Assembly: GCF_027943255.1 (NCBI RefSeq)
Contig: NC_072893.1
Span: 8,246,001-8,310,000 of the forward strand
DNA length: 64,000 bases
Source: Anastrepha obliqua
Lineage: Eukaryota > Arthropoda > Insecta > Diptera > Tephritidae
Direction: 5' to 3'
The notes beneath the pieces are model-generated. The model was not told where the DNA came from. It ran no database searches and saw only the letters and a list, made by a program, of their open reading frames with translations. The position numbers and the translations under genes are program-made. Positions 21,868 to 32,559 of this stretch are shown in pieces. The stretch's first letter is position 1; each line of letters opens with the position of its first letter.

Positions 21868-22924
21868 TTAGCTGCTACCAAATCTTTGTAGCACTGTCGC
21901 TACGTACGCCTTTTTCCACGCTTGTTCGCGACTCATCACTGACTGTGTCATACGGAAAAGCTACTTTGGACCAAAACAACGTTTTTCGGTGGTACAAAAT
22001 GTTCTCAGAAGGCCGAGAAGATGTGAACGACGAAAGGCGAGCCGGACGCCCGAGCACTTCAACAACTGACGAAAAAATTGATGAAGTGAGGAAAATGGTA
22101 TTAGCCAATCATTGAATCACCGTTAGAGAAGTTGCTGAGGACCTAGACATATCGATTGGTTCGTGGCATTCGATTTTTTTCAAAGATTTGGGCATGAAAC
22201 GGGTCGCCGCAAAATTCGTACCAAAACTGCTCAATTTCGACCAAAAGCAGCATCGCATGAAAATTGCTAATGAGATGTTGGACTCTGTCCGCGACGACCT
22301 AAATTCGCTCCCGAGGGTCATAACTGGTGACGAATCGTGGATTTATGGTTATGACGTGGAAACCCAAGCTCAATCCTCTCAATGGAAGCTGCCGCACGAA
22401 CCAAGACCAAAATAGCGCGCCAAGTTCGGTCGAATGTAAAAGTTTTGCTTACCGTTTTCTTCGGTTGCAGGGGTGTTGTGCGTCATGAGTGCTTGCCACA
22501 GGGTAGAACGGTCAATAAGGAATATTACCTGGAAGTTATGCGCAAGTTGCACGAAGCAATCCGCCCGGATTTGTGGAAGAACAAAAATTGGCTCTTGCAT
22601 CACGATAACGCCCCTGCCCCTGCTCACACATCGTTGCTTGTGCGCGACTTTTTGTCAAAAACAACACACCAATAATACCACAACCACCGTACGAATATTC
22701 CCCAGATCTGGCTCCCTGTGACTTTTTCTTGTTCCCGAAACTGAAGAGGCCCATAAAAAGACGACGCTACGCTAAGATTGGCGAGATAAAGGCGGCATCG
22801 AAGGAGGAGCTGAACAAGATAAAAAAATGCATAAAATCTGGCACAAGTGCATAATATCTCATGGGGATTTCTTTCAAGGTGACAAAATAACACAAACTTC
22901 GCGATACTTTTTGAGCACTCCTCG
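21868..22924 (+). mobile_element. mariner element, 5' truncated, sister of the 54331 copy
   Basis: The 3' terminus GCGATACTTTTTGAGCACTC (ending 22924) is nearly the terminus of the complete element at 54331-55574. The plus-strand frames give TVSYGKATLDQNNVFRWYK, GRPSTSTTDEKIDEVRKMVL, stop, ITVREVAEDLDISIGS, then VITGDESWIYGYDVET (first Asp), QWKLPHEPRPK, one stop, LLTVFFGCRGVVRHEC, NKEYYLEVMRKLHEAI, LHHDNAPAPAHTSLLVRDF (second Asp) and DLAPCDFFLFPKLKRP (third Asp). The family is mariner with HTH_48 plus Transposase_1. Stops at about 22113 and 22412 and later frameshifts inactivate it. The extra AP in APAPAHTS is shared with the copy at 54331. Confidence 0.86.
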
Positions 22925-22929
22925 TATAT

Positions 22930-23185
22930 GACCAATGACCGCCAAAGCCGAATGGGAATACCTAGGTTCGAATATCCGTGAAACACCAAAATGAAGAAAA
23001 AGTTCTTTCTAATAGCGGTCGTTCCTCGGCCAGCAATTGCAAGCCTCCGAGTGTATTTCTGCCATGAAAAAGCCCTCATAAAAATCACAAAACAAAAATC
23101 GTTAAACAACATCAAGACGCACGCCACAAATAAGAGGAGAAGCTCGGCCTAACACCCAAAAAAGGGTGTCAACGCAATTTGTAAC
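22930..23185 (+). repeat. tRNA-derived SINE, copy 2
   Basis: GACCGCCAAAGCCGAATGGG (head, weakened A box) and GGTTCGAATATCCG (B box) are closer together than in the other copies, because about 25 bp between the boxes is deleted. The body follows the family: GTGAAACACCAAAATGAAG, AGCGGTCGTTCCTCGGCC, GTATTTCTGCCATGAAAAAG. Near the 3' end ACACCCAAAAAAGGGTGT forms a perfect 6-bp-stem hairpin, then CAACGCAATT. It begins within 10 bp of the mariner terminus at 22924. Confidence 0.82.
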
Positions 23186-23457
23186 GCATACAAAGTTTTC
23201 TAAATAATTCAACATAAATTTTGTATTATCTCCTCTTTAAATGAGCATTTTATTGCTTTTTAATACCCAAAATTAGAAAACACTACAGTTGCGAGAGAGA
23301 TTTGATTGCTCGACGTAAAAGAAGAGAAAAAATTTAGAAAAAAATTAAATAAAGTGGAGAAATGGCATACACGAATAACCCACGAATAATCACCAACACC
23401 ACCAATAATCACAATCGCCGACAATGTGACCAGATAATAAAAAAAGTAAATCTATTA

Positions 23458-24313
23458 GGTTGGCAACTAAGTAGTTGCGCATTTTTTTTAAAAAATCAAA
23501 GACAATTTTTTCATGGAACTAAATAACTTTATTCTGTAATGTATTTTCGATTTGTCAACTCGGGCCGCTTTTCTTCAATTGCATTGTTTAATTTCGTTAG
23601 TTGTTCAATGTAGACCTCAGAATTAATCGTTCGGTTGCGAGGTAAGAGTTCAAAGTAGACAATTCCTTTGTAATCCCACCAAACTGATAACAAAACCTTC
23701 TTTTGATGAATATCAGCTTTTGATGTTGTTTGAGTAGGTTCACCTGGTCTCCTCCATGTTCTTTTCCGCTTGATGTTGTTGTTAGCAACCCATTTTTCAT
23801 CGTCAGTTATCAGTCGTTTTAAAAATGGATCATTTTCATTACGTTTCTTTAGCAAACCGCAACTGATAATGCGTTGTGTTAAATGCGTTTCCTTCAGTTC
23901 GTGAGGAACCCGTGGATCGAGTTTTTGAACATAGCCAAGTTGTTTTAGGTGATTTTCAATGCATTTATGCGATACATGAAGCTTCTCTGTAATCTCACGT
24001 GTTGTACTGTGATGATCCAAATCGATTATTGCTTTGATTAGGGCGTCATCAACTTCAACTGGACGTCCAGAACGTTTTTCATCTTTGAATTGACAAACCA
24101 ATTTTGATACTGCCGTTCTTTTAAGACTTCGTCACCATAAACAGCACATAACTTTTTATGAGCTTGCGATGCGGTTGTCCTTTTGCGAAAATAAAAAAGC
24201 AAAATATGACGAAAGTGTTCCTTTTGATTTTCCATTTTTCTACGAATGCCAAAGGAAAACTACTCAAGCGATCAAAAAACTTTTTTTTACTCATTGACAA
24301 CTGAATTGCCAAC
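23458..24313 (-). mobile_element. mariner deletion derivative (cecropia-like)
   Basis: The outer ends GGTTGGCAACTAAGTAGTTG and, from the right, AGTTGGCAATTCAGTTGTCA are inverted copies with TA outside. The minus strand encodes MENQKEHFRHILLFYFRK (start 24235) and ASQAHKKLCAVYGDEVL. A frameshift leads into RSGRPVEVDDALIKAIIDLD, REITEKLHVSHKCIENHLKQ, PHELKETHLTQRIISC and LITDDEKWVANNNIKRK (first catalytic Asp, about 23800), then DIHQKKVLLSVWWDYKGIVY. The frame ends at 23529 with NNAIEEKRPEL. The second and third catalytic aspartates are deleted, giving 856 bp in place of about 1.3 kb. It could at most be mobilised in trans. Confidence 0.87.
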
Positions 24314-24533
24314 TATCAAATAACAAAATGTGTTTTACATTTGTACTACGTCTGCAAATCTAAAAATTCAACTGAAGCCATCTATGAGTGCAATCCGCAA
24401 TTACTTACCATAGTTACCAGCCCAATAATATTCACCTAAATTTGCAGCACATATCTGATACTTTCCGCAACTATGTATTTACATCACCAATATAATGAAC
24501 AATATTGTGTTTGGTGTACCGCTACTAAATATT

Positions 24534-25787
24534 ACACCGCGTTACACACATTTTGTCCTATGAACCAAATTTTCGGAAAGGGGATACAAAATAAAAATCA
24601 CGTGTATCTGCGATTTTCATGTACACGTCACAATTTTTTTTTTTGTATTTTATAACTTTAAACGAGCAATTCTTGTATGTATATCTGTATAGCCACACGA
24701 TCTCAGGATTAGCTTAACGGATTTGAATGAAATTGGGCACACAGATAGTGTATCACATATCTAGACTTTTCACCTAGGTGTTGCCACTGACAATGTTTCA
24801 CAGGGTTGCCACCTGTTCGAAATTAAAAAAAAAAATTCCATGAGATATGCCGATGTGGGTATCAAAAGAAAGGTATTTCACTTCGCATTACAATAGAGAT
24901 ACTACATACTAGAGATTCTACATTAGCGTAGCGAATTTTGTTGCGGCGAAAGTATTAGTACCCTTTAGCTTGAGTAAGAGTTACGCAAAAGTAGCACAGT
25001 TCACTGCAATGCTCCGTACGTGGTAGCCAAATTGTTGGTACAGAGTACTTTATTGTTGACCTTCCATCAATAAACTTGCATAAATTTCTATAGCAATAGT
25101 CGTACGCGACTTCCGGAGTATACCACAAGTAAGGAACATAAGCAGTCTTGAATATTTTCTGAAACGAATTAACCACTGTTTTCGTAATATTGTTAAAATT
25201 TTTACTTGGTGCGAATAAGCCACAGACGTAACAAAAGTTATTTCGAGTCGGGCACTGCATTTTTCGTAAGATGAAATATACAGAAAGACGTTTTCGCGCA
25301 ACAGAACTTAAAACAATTGTTAAAGTATACGTCTCCTAGTACCGCAACTGTCAGATGATCGGAACTTCCGGAACTGTAACAAACACACAAACGGCACAGA
25401 GTGTGTTGTATGAAACAATAAATTAAAGGTTAATAAGTTGTTTAAAAATTTGAGGTCCCTTCAAGTTATGCCGAAAATTTAGAAAAAATTCTTTTTTTTT
25501 AGAAAAAAAAAAATACAAGAAAATCTGAGAATTGATAAATTTTTTTTTTAGTTTCACATAATAAAAACATTTCCACGAGCGCGATTGGATCACGGAAAAA
25601 GGGTTAAAAATTGATCCAAAGTTTTTCACACAGGCGGACTACGAGCTCTATATTTTATACATAAAAAAAAATTCTGACGTGTACATGAAAATCGCCGATA
25701 CACGTGTATTTTTATTTTTCTCCCCTTTCCGAAAAAGTATATTTGGTTCACAGGACAGAAAAAAAGTTCGATTTTGTAACGCAGTGT
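24534..25787 (-). mobile_element. Unclassified long-inverted-repeat element
   Basis: The left arm (24534-24650) and right arm (25668-25787, reversed) align over roughly 110 bp with small indels. Shared blocks in order are CACYGCGTTACA, TGTCCTRTGAACCAAAT, TTCGGAAAGGGGA, AAATAAAAAT, ACGTGTAT, CGATTTTCATGTACACGTCA. The 1254-bp unit contains one recognisable minus-strand ORF (24955-25260) that encodes a Cys-rich domain. TAAATATT lies outside the left arm (24526-24533) and again six bases outside the right arm (25795-25802). That would fit an 8-bp duplication, but AT-rich chance is possible. No DDE, Rep/helicase or reverse-transcriptase motif is visible, so the superfamily is unknown. Confidence 0.68.
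24955..25260 (-). CDS. Short Cys-rich (zinc-finger-like) protein inside the inverted-repeat element
   Basis: 101 codons from an ATG at 25260. Cysteines are paired: CYVCG (residues 10-14), CYRNLC near residues 56-61, and CSELCYFC near residues 85-92, with WLPRTEHC between. The layout CxxCG ... WxxPEVxxDxCxxxL ... IWLxxxxHxxxCYFC is one I have seen at the N-terminus of multi-copy uncharacterised insect proteins; it looks metal-binding. A stop comes soon after CYFC, so the protein is either a truncation of a larger one or a stand-alone small protein. It sits wholly between the long inverted repeats and is probably cargo or a transposase piece. Confidence 0.5.
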   Translation of the reverse strand: MQCPTRNNFCYVCGLFAPSKNFNNITKTVVNSFQKIFKTAYVPYLWYTPEVAYDYCYRNLCKFIDGRSTIKYSVPTIWLPRTEHCSELCYFCVTLTQAKGY

Positions 25788-25802
25788 TATCATATAAATA
25801 TT

Positions 25803-26654
25803 ATGATAATTTATAAAAGTTATGGTTTAACTTAAAAAGTTATGTATTAAAAAAATTTTACTTCCGTATTCACATTTTCCAATTAAGCCTGCCAATATCT
25901 GTCACTAAACACAAAGAGAGACCTTGATCAAGGGCAAAATGTGTTGTAAAATGCTTTAAAGTAAAACAACAAATAAATGCCTAGCAATTAAACTTAAAAT
26001 CGCCAAATTTTTCAATATGCAAAAAATAGAATTCCACAACACCACACCAAAAATTGGGCAAAGTGCCACTAAACTGAATGAATAAAAGCCCAAGCGTCAG
26101 CCTGCGATTTGCTTAAGCAATGCTAAAAGAATTTCAATATCTGCCAACTGCGTTTGAGCGAAAGCTACCAAATACCCTACAAGGAAAAACGAAATTAGTC
26201 GAATACATTTTTTGTTCAGAACTGGTCCTATTGTGTGGACATATCTGGCCCATTTCGAACTAGTTCGCTCAAAATGGAATGGTGGAGCGAATGGAATTCT
26301 GGCACGTTGGATACGATCTCAGATAGAGTGAGTGGATGCTTGTAGTCAAGTAAGTAATATGTTGCCAATTTGTTTAGTTTCAATAAAAAATGGATAATTA
26401 GGAAACTCCTTTGTTCTGATAAAATGCATGCAAAGTAAAGTTATTGATTGGATAAAGATGTTTTAAAACTAATGCATGAAAAAGTTTTGCTTACATACAG
26501 TACAAAGAATATTATGTTGTTCAAGAAACCAAAATAGGCTGTTTTTCTTGGTAACTAAAGAGTGAGTCAGCCGCTGGAGAAACGAAACACGTGGCAGATA
26601 GGCGGCTAGGCTAATAAAAAACGTCACTACATTAAACAGCAGGAACATCAGAGA
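25803..26654. other. spacer, nothing recognised
   Basis: No element ends or coding signal recognised. Confidence 0.4.
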
Positions 26655-26925
26655 AGTCAATTTTTATACAATCCAAATGCTTTCGGAGTACGGGTATCTC
26701 CAGAAATACCTGCTCGAAATAGGAAAATGGATACACGGTGATGCAGCCGAAGATGACGCTGAACATACCTTTTTGCAACGCATGCATTGGGTACAAGAAC
26801 GTCGTACGCTGGAGCATGCAGTCGGTCACATAACCACTAAAAAGGAATGGACAACATACAGCGAGGAAACGTTGGAAATCTTCGGAGGTTTCTTGGAAAA
26901 AATTCTCCGGGTAAAAAGGCGGAGT
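26655..26925 (+). pseudogene. R1-like LINE, C-terminal end of ORF2
   Basis: The plus-strand frame gives TIQMLSEYGYLQKYLLEIGK, DAAEDDAEHTFLQRMHWVQE, then RRTLEHAVGHIT and LEIFGGFLEKILRVKR. It matches the YLTQFLxGHGxFxxYLHRFG ... DxxEDAEHTFFxCxRWxxxR ... FxxxILxxKR pattern at the end of R1-type LINE proteins. The knuckle cysteines are gone. Different enough from 5093-5490 to be another lineage. Confidence 0.7.
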
Positions 26926-27002
26926 TTTTTAGTCTCCAGACTTACTATTACTGCGACGGCAACTTTGATAATTCACTGGGCACCATCCAAAAACCCATTT
27001 TT

Positions 27003-27713
27003 GAAGTGAAACTTCTTAGGCGTCGATGGACGAGCGAGAATGGAGAGTAAAATTTCAAGGTCATGCAACGTTTTGGGCATTTTCGTTCCGCGAGAGAGAA
27101 AAAGATATGACGTAGAGGAAAAGGAGAGAGAGAGCTAAACCTTATAGAGAGAGAGAGCTATTTTTAAACTGTGGGCTATTTTTTCTGAGTTTTTCCTTGT
27201 GGTTGCTAATTTCTAGTGATAAATAACACTGCCTACTTTTTGGCGTTTTTTTGTTGTAGGAAATATATTTTTGGTGCCTACATTTTGGCGTTATATTTCC
27301 TTGGTACATACTGTCTGGGGCGTGTTTTGGTCCCACTTTTTTTGGCGCTTATTTCCGTTTTCTGGCTAGTGCATGTGCGTACTATAAAGTGCTATCCATT
27401 CCGGCGTCGGATTTATTGGCATTGCCTTGCGATAATTTGTGCCGTTGCTGCGGTCCTGGAATCGCTGCCTTTGTGCGGGTGATAAACGCTCGGAGTAATG
27501 TGCGTTGTTGCCACGGTTTGTGTCCGGCGTTTACCTACACCGGTCGACACTTCTCCGTTTTTTTGTAAATTTTGTCTATTCCCAGCAAATATTGTGAATT
27601 TATTTAGATATATATTTCCCTCTCTCCCTCTCTCCCTCTCTCTCTCTCACTCTCTCATTTTTTTTCGGGTCTCTCCCACTCTCTTTGTCTGCCTTGAAAG
27701 TTTCACTTCTGTT
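27003..27713. mobile_element. Candidate foldback element or solo LTR with GA/CT arms
   Basis: The outer motif AAGTGAAACTTCTTAGG at 27005 is mirrored by GAAAGTTTCACTTC at 27699-27713. Inside, the left 150 bp carries GAGAGA tracts (27091-27100, 27123-27160) and the right arm carries CTCTCT tracts (27611-27685), so the arms could pair. The middle contains a degenerate repeat GCCTACTTTTTGGCGTT (27231) / GCCTACATTTTGGCGTT (27274) / CACTTTTTTTGGCGCTT (27333) and a GC-richer segment (27395-27550). No ORF has a family signature. A solo LTR is the alternative reading; no clear target duplication is seen. Confidence 0.35.
27609..27657 (+). repeat. CT-rich microsatellite
   Basis: A run of CCCTCTCTCCCTCTCT units passing into CTCTCT/CACTCT repeats, about 48 bp, almost pure pyrimidine on this strand. 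Confidence 0.85.
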
Positions 27714-27779
27714 ATGTGTACTACGCTACACGCACTTTTTTTCATAGGATTCGCTTGTAGCGTCTCTAGGCTCTGAATT

Positions 27780-28134
27780 AGTACTTTCGTAACTTATCAG
27801 CACTCATCCAAATGGTCGAAATGTTTTCCTATTTTTTTTTAGAAGAAAAACAACCAAACAGGTGGAAAAAAGAAGAAGGGGCTTTGGGTTAGAGGATGCC
27901 TATTAAAAGTGGCTATTTACGTTCGTATTAGCCGTTTCAAGCGGCTGATGAATTTCACCAGGTGTAGGATATTTAAACCCGCCATATCCATAGGTGTAGC
28001 GACAAAGTGAAAGCCAAGATGTCTAAATCCAGACAGTTTCTACAGAAAGAAATTGAAGCAAAGCCAAATCTCACCGCATGCACTCCTAACGGACAATTTT
28101 CGGGACAAACTACCAGAAGCGCTTTCTGACTGAA
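27780..28134. other. spacer, nothing recognised
   Basis: No gene seen. The last 100 bp may belong to the LINE that is recognisable from 28135, but I cannot confirm this. Confidence 0.35.
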
Positions 28135-29735
28135 GTACCAGGCGCAAACTCATTCAATTAGCCATGGCAACTCTGGCTAACACTACCGGAAAATTAGTTG
28201 TATAAAAAACTGTAACGAAGCCCATTGGAATTTCTTGTGACGTAAAACAAGGCTGCTCGCTTTCTACATCTGTTTTTAATCTCCGGCTCCACTATGCGAT
28301 AAGAAATGCAGTCAAGTTTGGAAACTTTCTGAGCAGCTCAGGAATAACAATCGCGCATGCTGATAATAGTGTCGAGGAACAAAGGGTATCTATTTCAGAC
28401 CCTCTGTAACATTAAAAATTCTGCAAAAGTAGTAGACTTTAGAATAAGTGAAGGCAAAAGTAATTACAGTCTGTGTCAGAAAAAAGAAACCGCGATTATT
28501 CATGAAGTATAAAAGATATATATTTAATTTTTTTTACATGAAAGTATGTACAAAACTACGGGTCGCTATTACTCAATAAGCCGTGTAGTCTCCATCGTTG
28601 TTGAGTATAGCCTGGCATCTTCTTCATGCTTTGAACCAGCTTTTCTGCGTAGCTCGTCAAGAAACAGGACTAGAATCTGTGAACTTGACGCACGAGTAGC
28701 TTTAAATCAGGGACTGGCCTTCCGGCAAAATGCATTTTCGTTGGGATTGGCATCTGGAGCAGGGAAGGCCAGTCCAATACTGTTATACTGTTGGTGTGTT
28801 ACGTTTTTCTGAGAGCAGTGGTTTTGATGATGTGGGACGTAGAATATGTTCTCCTCCTTCAGCCGACGTTCGATACTCACATCTATTAGCAAGAACTGAT
28901 CGTGCTTGGCATAGTCACAAAGAATGGTCCCGCTTAAAAAGTTGGGCGATCACTTTATCCTGCTTTTTTGTCGTCACTCGCTTGAAGCCGCGCTCGGAAA
29001 ACTCATCAACAGTTTATATACTTTATACCGCTGATTCCACATCACAACTTTTTTGATTTTTTAATCACTTTTGCAGCCGCGGCGTAAGATAATTTCGACC
29101 CTATCGATTGAGTGCATAAAAATATCGCTTCGAAACGCTTTGTGTACTTCTCACTCATTTTTGTTTGGTTGCGTTTACGGGAAACTTTCGACGACACTAA
29201 CCTCAGTTAGCACTGGTGGCGTAGCCCTTGAGTGGGACTATTACGCAGCAAAAAGCAGAATGAAATATATCTTGAAGTTACAAAAAAACACCCGGTTCTT
29301 TTCTTCTGACACAGACTGTATCTGGAGATCTCGCGGAGTAAAGCGAGACAAAAAAATTGCAATCGGGATATTCACCTTTAAGGGTGTTCAGCACTTTAAA
29401 TATTTGTCAGTTCTAATGAAGAATTTCAAGAGCTTTCGAAAGAGAAATACTCTGAATGGTATTTGGCCTCATACGCTGCAATGAAGAAACGTATCGAATA
29501 CGCCACAACAATGAGTTGCTGAGAACGAATGTGAGGGATAAAATGTCGTTAAACGCCCAAAATCCTAAAGGCTTCGATGGTTAAGGCCCACTGCACACAT
29601 GGAGAGCAGCCGGTCTCAAAATTCATTTTAGCAACGAATTCCCTAACGACCCGGGCCCAAGGACGTCCTAGCTTAACCTGGCTTGACCAAGTCATAGCCA
29701 ACCTTAAAAGCTATGAGTTAAGAGGTGGAGGTATA
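28135..29735 (+). pseudogene. LINE reverse transcriptase and C-terminus, split by a Tc1-like element
   Basis: The left part (28135-28466) reads KLIQLAMATLANTTGKLVV, stop, PIGISCDVKQGCSLSTSVFN (motif B region, VxQGxxLSxxLFN) and SSGITIAHADNS, where the YADD catalytic box has become HADN. The right part (29321-29735) continues with KKIAIGIFTFKGVQHFKYLS (VVDNFVYLGS block) and RGRPSLTWLDQVIANLKSYE near 29665. The two halves are joined in register across a 852-bp insertion bounded by TA. Many stops are present. Family: RTE/CR1-like. Confidence 0.75.
28467..29318 (-). mobile_element. Tc1-like element inserted in a LINE
   Basis: The ends are inverted copies: CAGTCTGTGTCAGAAAAAAG at 28467 and, from the right, CAGTCTGTGTCAGAAGAAAA ending at 29318, with TA on both sides. 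On the minus strand WP..APDANPNEN-type coding (FPAPDANPNENAF, about 28770-28730) corresponds to the SPDxNPIEN block of Tc1 transposases containing the last acidic residue region. Downstream text up to 28560 matches the Tc1 C-terminus of the copy at 61275-61762. The 852-bp length and scrambled frames show that it is defective. Confidence 0.83.
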
Positions 29736-29939
29736 CTGTTATGAATCAAGCAGAATGGAAGTAGATTATGAACTAAGTTAACTCTCCGTTGATCACCCGG
29801 ATCTGGCTAGACTTTTTCGCCTTTGGACTTTAATTTAACATATTTCTATTATAGCTAACGACTTAAATTTCCAGGTAGCTTCCCAGAATTAAATTTTCAA
29901 ACGATTTATGGATATAACCTTTTAAACATGATGCTCCAA

Positions 29940-30830
29940 CAGGACGAAAAACCGCCAGGCCCGAGTACCGAACAGAAAGTATTAAAAAATTTTTTCCCCT
30001 TGTTCACTCCTATCCGAGGCATAGGACCTCGACAAGATTCTTTCATCGTACAGGATTCTGTGCTGTTATTTTTGCACCGTGCCATGAGATGTAGGCATCT
30101 GCTAGTTCGCGCAGCATCGACCTTCTCCAAGTGTTTTTTTGCTCTGCTCCCTTGCGAGTTCCAGTCCAGTGCTATTCTCGTGATGCTATGTGGTGGTTTT
30201 CTCAATGTATGATCTGAGTGCGTCGTTACTGATGGTGTTTGTCCAGAATATTCTGCAGATGATGCGAAGGCATTTGTTGATTAAGGATTGTAGCCTCTGT
30301 GTGATGGTGTTAGAGACTAGCCATGTTTTGCTTCCGTACAACAATACAGACTTCACGCACGAGCCGAATATTCGTAGTTTAGAGCGCCGGGGGATTTGCG
30401 AACTCCCCCATACCGTATGCATTCGCCCGAATGCCGCCCTTGCTTTGTTTAGCCTGCAATTGACATCTTCATCTGCTCCAACATCTGCCATGATGATGCA
30501 GTCGAGATACCAGGAGCTTTCGACAAATTCCACCGGGCATCCGTCAACCAAAATCTGCCTTGCGTTATTGTGGTTAACTCTCATGGCCTTGGGCTTGGCG
30601 ATGCTGACCTCCAGTATGACAGCGCGACTAGTTTGTCCGCCTTCGCTTGCATATCAGAGAGTTTGTGTGAGAGGAGGCAGATGTCATCGGCGAAGTCCAG
30701 GTCCTCAAAATGTCTGGTGAAACTGAAAAAGCTGTAGTCCTTACTTAATGGAGATGATGATGATAATTTCTTCTCGATCAAGGAATGCGGCGGGACTGAT
30801 TTCTCTAGATATTCTCGCGTAACATTCACG
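29940..30830 (-). pseudogene. LINE reverse transcriptase 3' half (RTE/CR1-like)
   Basis: Minus strand. FTRHFEDLDFADDICLLSHK (about 30715-30660) contains the FADD form of the catalytic YxDD box, followed by LSDMQAKADKLV. After a frameshift, MRVNHNNARQILVDGCPVEF, VGADEDVNCRLNKARAAFGR, IPRRSKLRIFGSCVKSVLLY and GSKTWLVSNTITQRL (30584-30310) follow. ITRIALDWNSQGSRAKKH (about 30185-30135) is the C-terminal NPQGKRKRGRP region. It is the best preserved RT of its type here, yet it has at least two frameshifts and lacks motif A. Confidence 0.8.
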
Positions 30831-30839
30831 TAGATGGTA

Positions 30840-31880
30840 AGCGCGAACTAGGCATGGCCGCAAATGGCCTAAAAATTTACTAGTCAAGAATGCCTGGACT
30901 TGCCTGCAGGTATTCCACGACAGTCACTCCAACATACACACCATTTACAAATATTTACATACATCTAGAATTCCCTACATACATTAATGATAGACAACGC
31001 AAATTCATCATACGCACCAGAGCCCGCAGACACGAGCGCGCATCGCAAATTACTGAGAGAATGAGCCAAATGGAATGGGAAAGAATGAAAAATGTAATTG
31101 CACCGCCGGTATTGTTGAGAATTTCGCCCCCCTCCTTAGCGAAGATGCCCGCGCACAAACGGTTCAGTTTGCTCAAGTTCCTTATTCCTTCCATGGAAAA
31201 GTTAAAGCCATATGGGAATAGCAGATAATTTTCCTGAAGTTGAATAGTTGATTGTTAGCTGAGGTGTAGGTGTTTTTCAGAGGAATGAAAAGCTGCGATT
31301 TAAGTGCACGTCACCATGCATGAATTTGCTGTGTGAAAATGTATATGAATGTTTATCACATGGCCACCACACCGCAATAAAAAGATTTTCGCGTGCTCAG
31401 AAGAATTCACAGCTTAGGTTGATTTAATTAACTTTTATGAGACAATCGCAAAAGTATGCATGTGTGCATATCTAGAACTATGAATGTATGTGCTCGTATT
31501 CAATCACAAAGGAAAAAATAGGAAAATTTTTATGGCGGCATTTCGCTTTGTTTATGGCACGATTTTCTACCCAAAAAGTGAAAAATTATAGTGGCTTGAA
31601 AATGAAAATATCATTTGCCAATTTTTTTATGACTCGTAAGAAGTTTTGTGGAGAAGAAAATTGGCTAAATATTAATCACTCAATTTTATGCATGCAACAT
31701 TCCATATTTTTCTAATAAAGCGCAGTGGCAGATTCTTTGAGAATCTTCGGCAATACAAAAAAAGGGAATGGGTAGAATTCAATATTTATTTCCTTGAAAT
31801 TAAGATACTCCCATAATCACATAAAGATACTCTTACATATATTTCCTTTATAAAGTGGCGACGACCGTTTTTCCCTATGC
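30840..31880. other. spacer, nothing recognised
   Basis: A 112-codon plus-strand frame at 30890-31228 has no family resemblance and overlaps an equally open minus-strand frame. I do not call it a gene. Confidence 0.35.
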
Positions 31881-32077
31881 GATGTAAAGGGTGTCCGGAG
31901 GCATGAATTAAAAGCTAAATTAAAAAACAACTACAAAAGTTTATTTCAATGACGATTAAAAAGAAAACAAGCGCAGATTTTTTTGTTTTCAATTATTTCC
32001 TCCAATTGTTGACCGTTACGTCTGATACCCAGATGACCAGAATGTTCCGGGAATGCTTAAATAAAACAAAACAGGGT

Positions 32078-32410
32078 TAAATTTTAGGCAACTTTATTTT
32101 ATCTCCTTCAAAATATGACCCGTATGAAGCAACACACATGTGCCAATGTTTTACCCAGTCCTCCATGCACCCCTGGCAGGCCGACGAAGGAATGGTCTTC
32201 AGCTCCTTCGTTGCATTATCTTTGATCTCCTCTATCGACTGAAATCTCCTTCCACGAAGTGGTAACTTCAACTTGGGAAACAAAAAGGAGTCGCAGGTGA
32301 ATACGGTGCTTGAACGATGGTATTTACTTGGTGTTTGGTCAAATAATCCAGCACAATTTGGGCTCGGAGCGATGGCGCGGTATTAGCATGCAAAATCTAA
32401 AAATTGTTTG
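32078..32410 (-). pseudogene. mariner transposase C-terminal fragment
   Basis: From 32400 down: ILHANTAPSLRAQIVLDYLT (family HxDNAPSHxAxxVxDxL, with the catalytic Asp changed to Asn), KHQVNTIVQAPYSP with a short deletion, then FPKLKLPLRGRRFQSIEEIK, DNATKELKTIPSSA and HWHMCVASYGSYFEGDKI (to 32080). The C-terminus is intact in frame. The DFF residues with the third Asp are damaged. N-terminus and termini are missing. Confidence 0.8.
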
Positions 32411-32559
32411 CCCACATTTCCGGCCGGCCAGGCAGACACTAATGATCCGATGGCGCTAAAAAGTGACAGACGTGTGTCTTACAGTCCTACCAACATAAGA
32501 AAAAAATATGGAGCGGTTCCCACGTGCTCGGTGCGTTTAAATTAAACATTGCCGGTACT

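Noticed and set aside
22624..23127. 167-codon minus-strand frame
   Set aside because: It runs antisense through the mariner C-terminus and SINE copy 2, and no family signature is present.
24526..25802. 8-bp target duplication TAAATATT around the inverted-repeat element
   Set aside because: The right copy is six bases away from the arm and the motif is common in AT-rich DNA; kept only as a possibility in the feature text.
28711..28775. Perfect 13-bp inverted repeat GGACTGGCCTTCC / GGAAGGCCAGTCC
   Set aside because: The right arm lies in the Tc1 coding block for a SPDANP-like motif and the second copy lacks it; likely chance within the element.
30190..30720. 176-codon plus-strand frame
   Set aside because: It is antisense to the LINE reverse transcriptase segment with FADD and VLLYGSKTW motifs.
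30890..31228. 112-codon plus-strand frame
   Set aside because: No family resemblance and overlaps an open antisense frame; could be chance.
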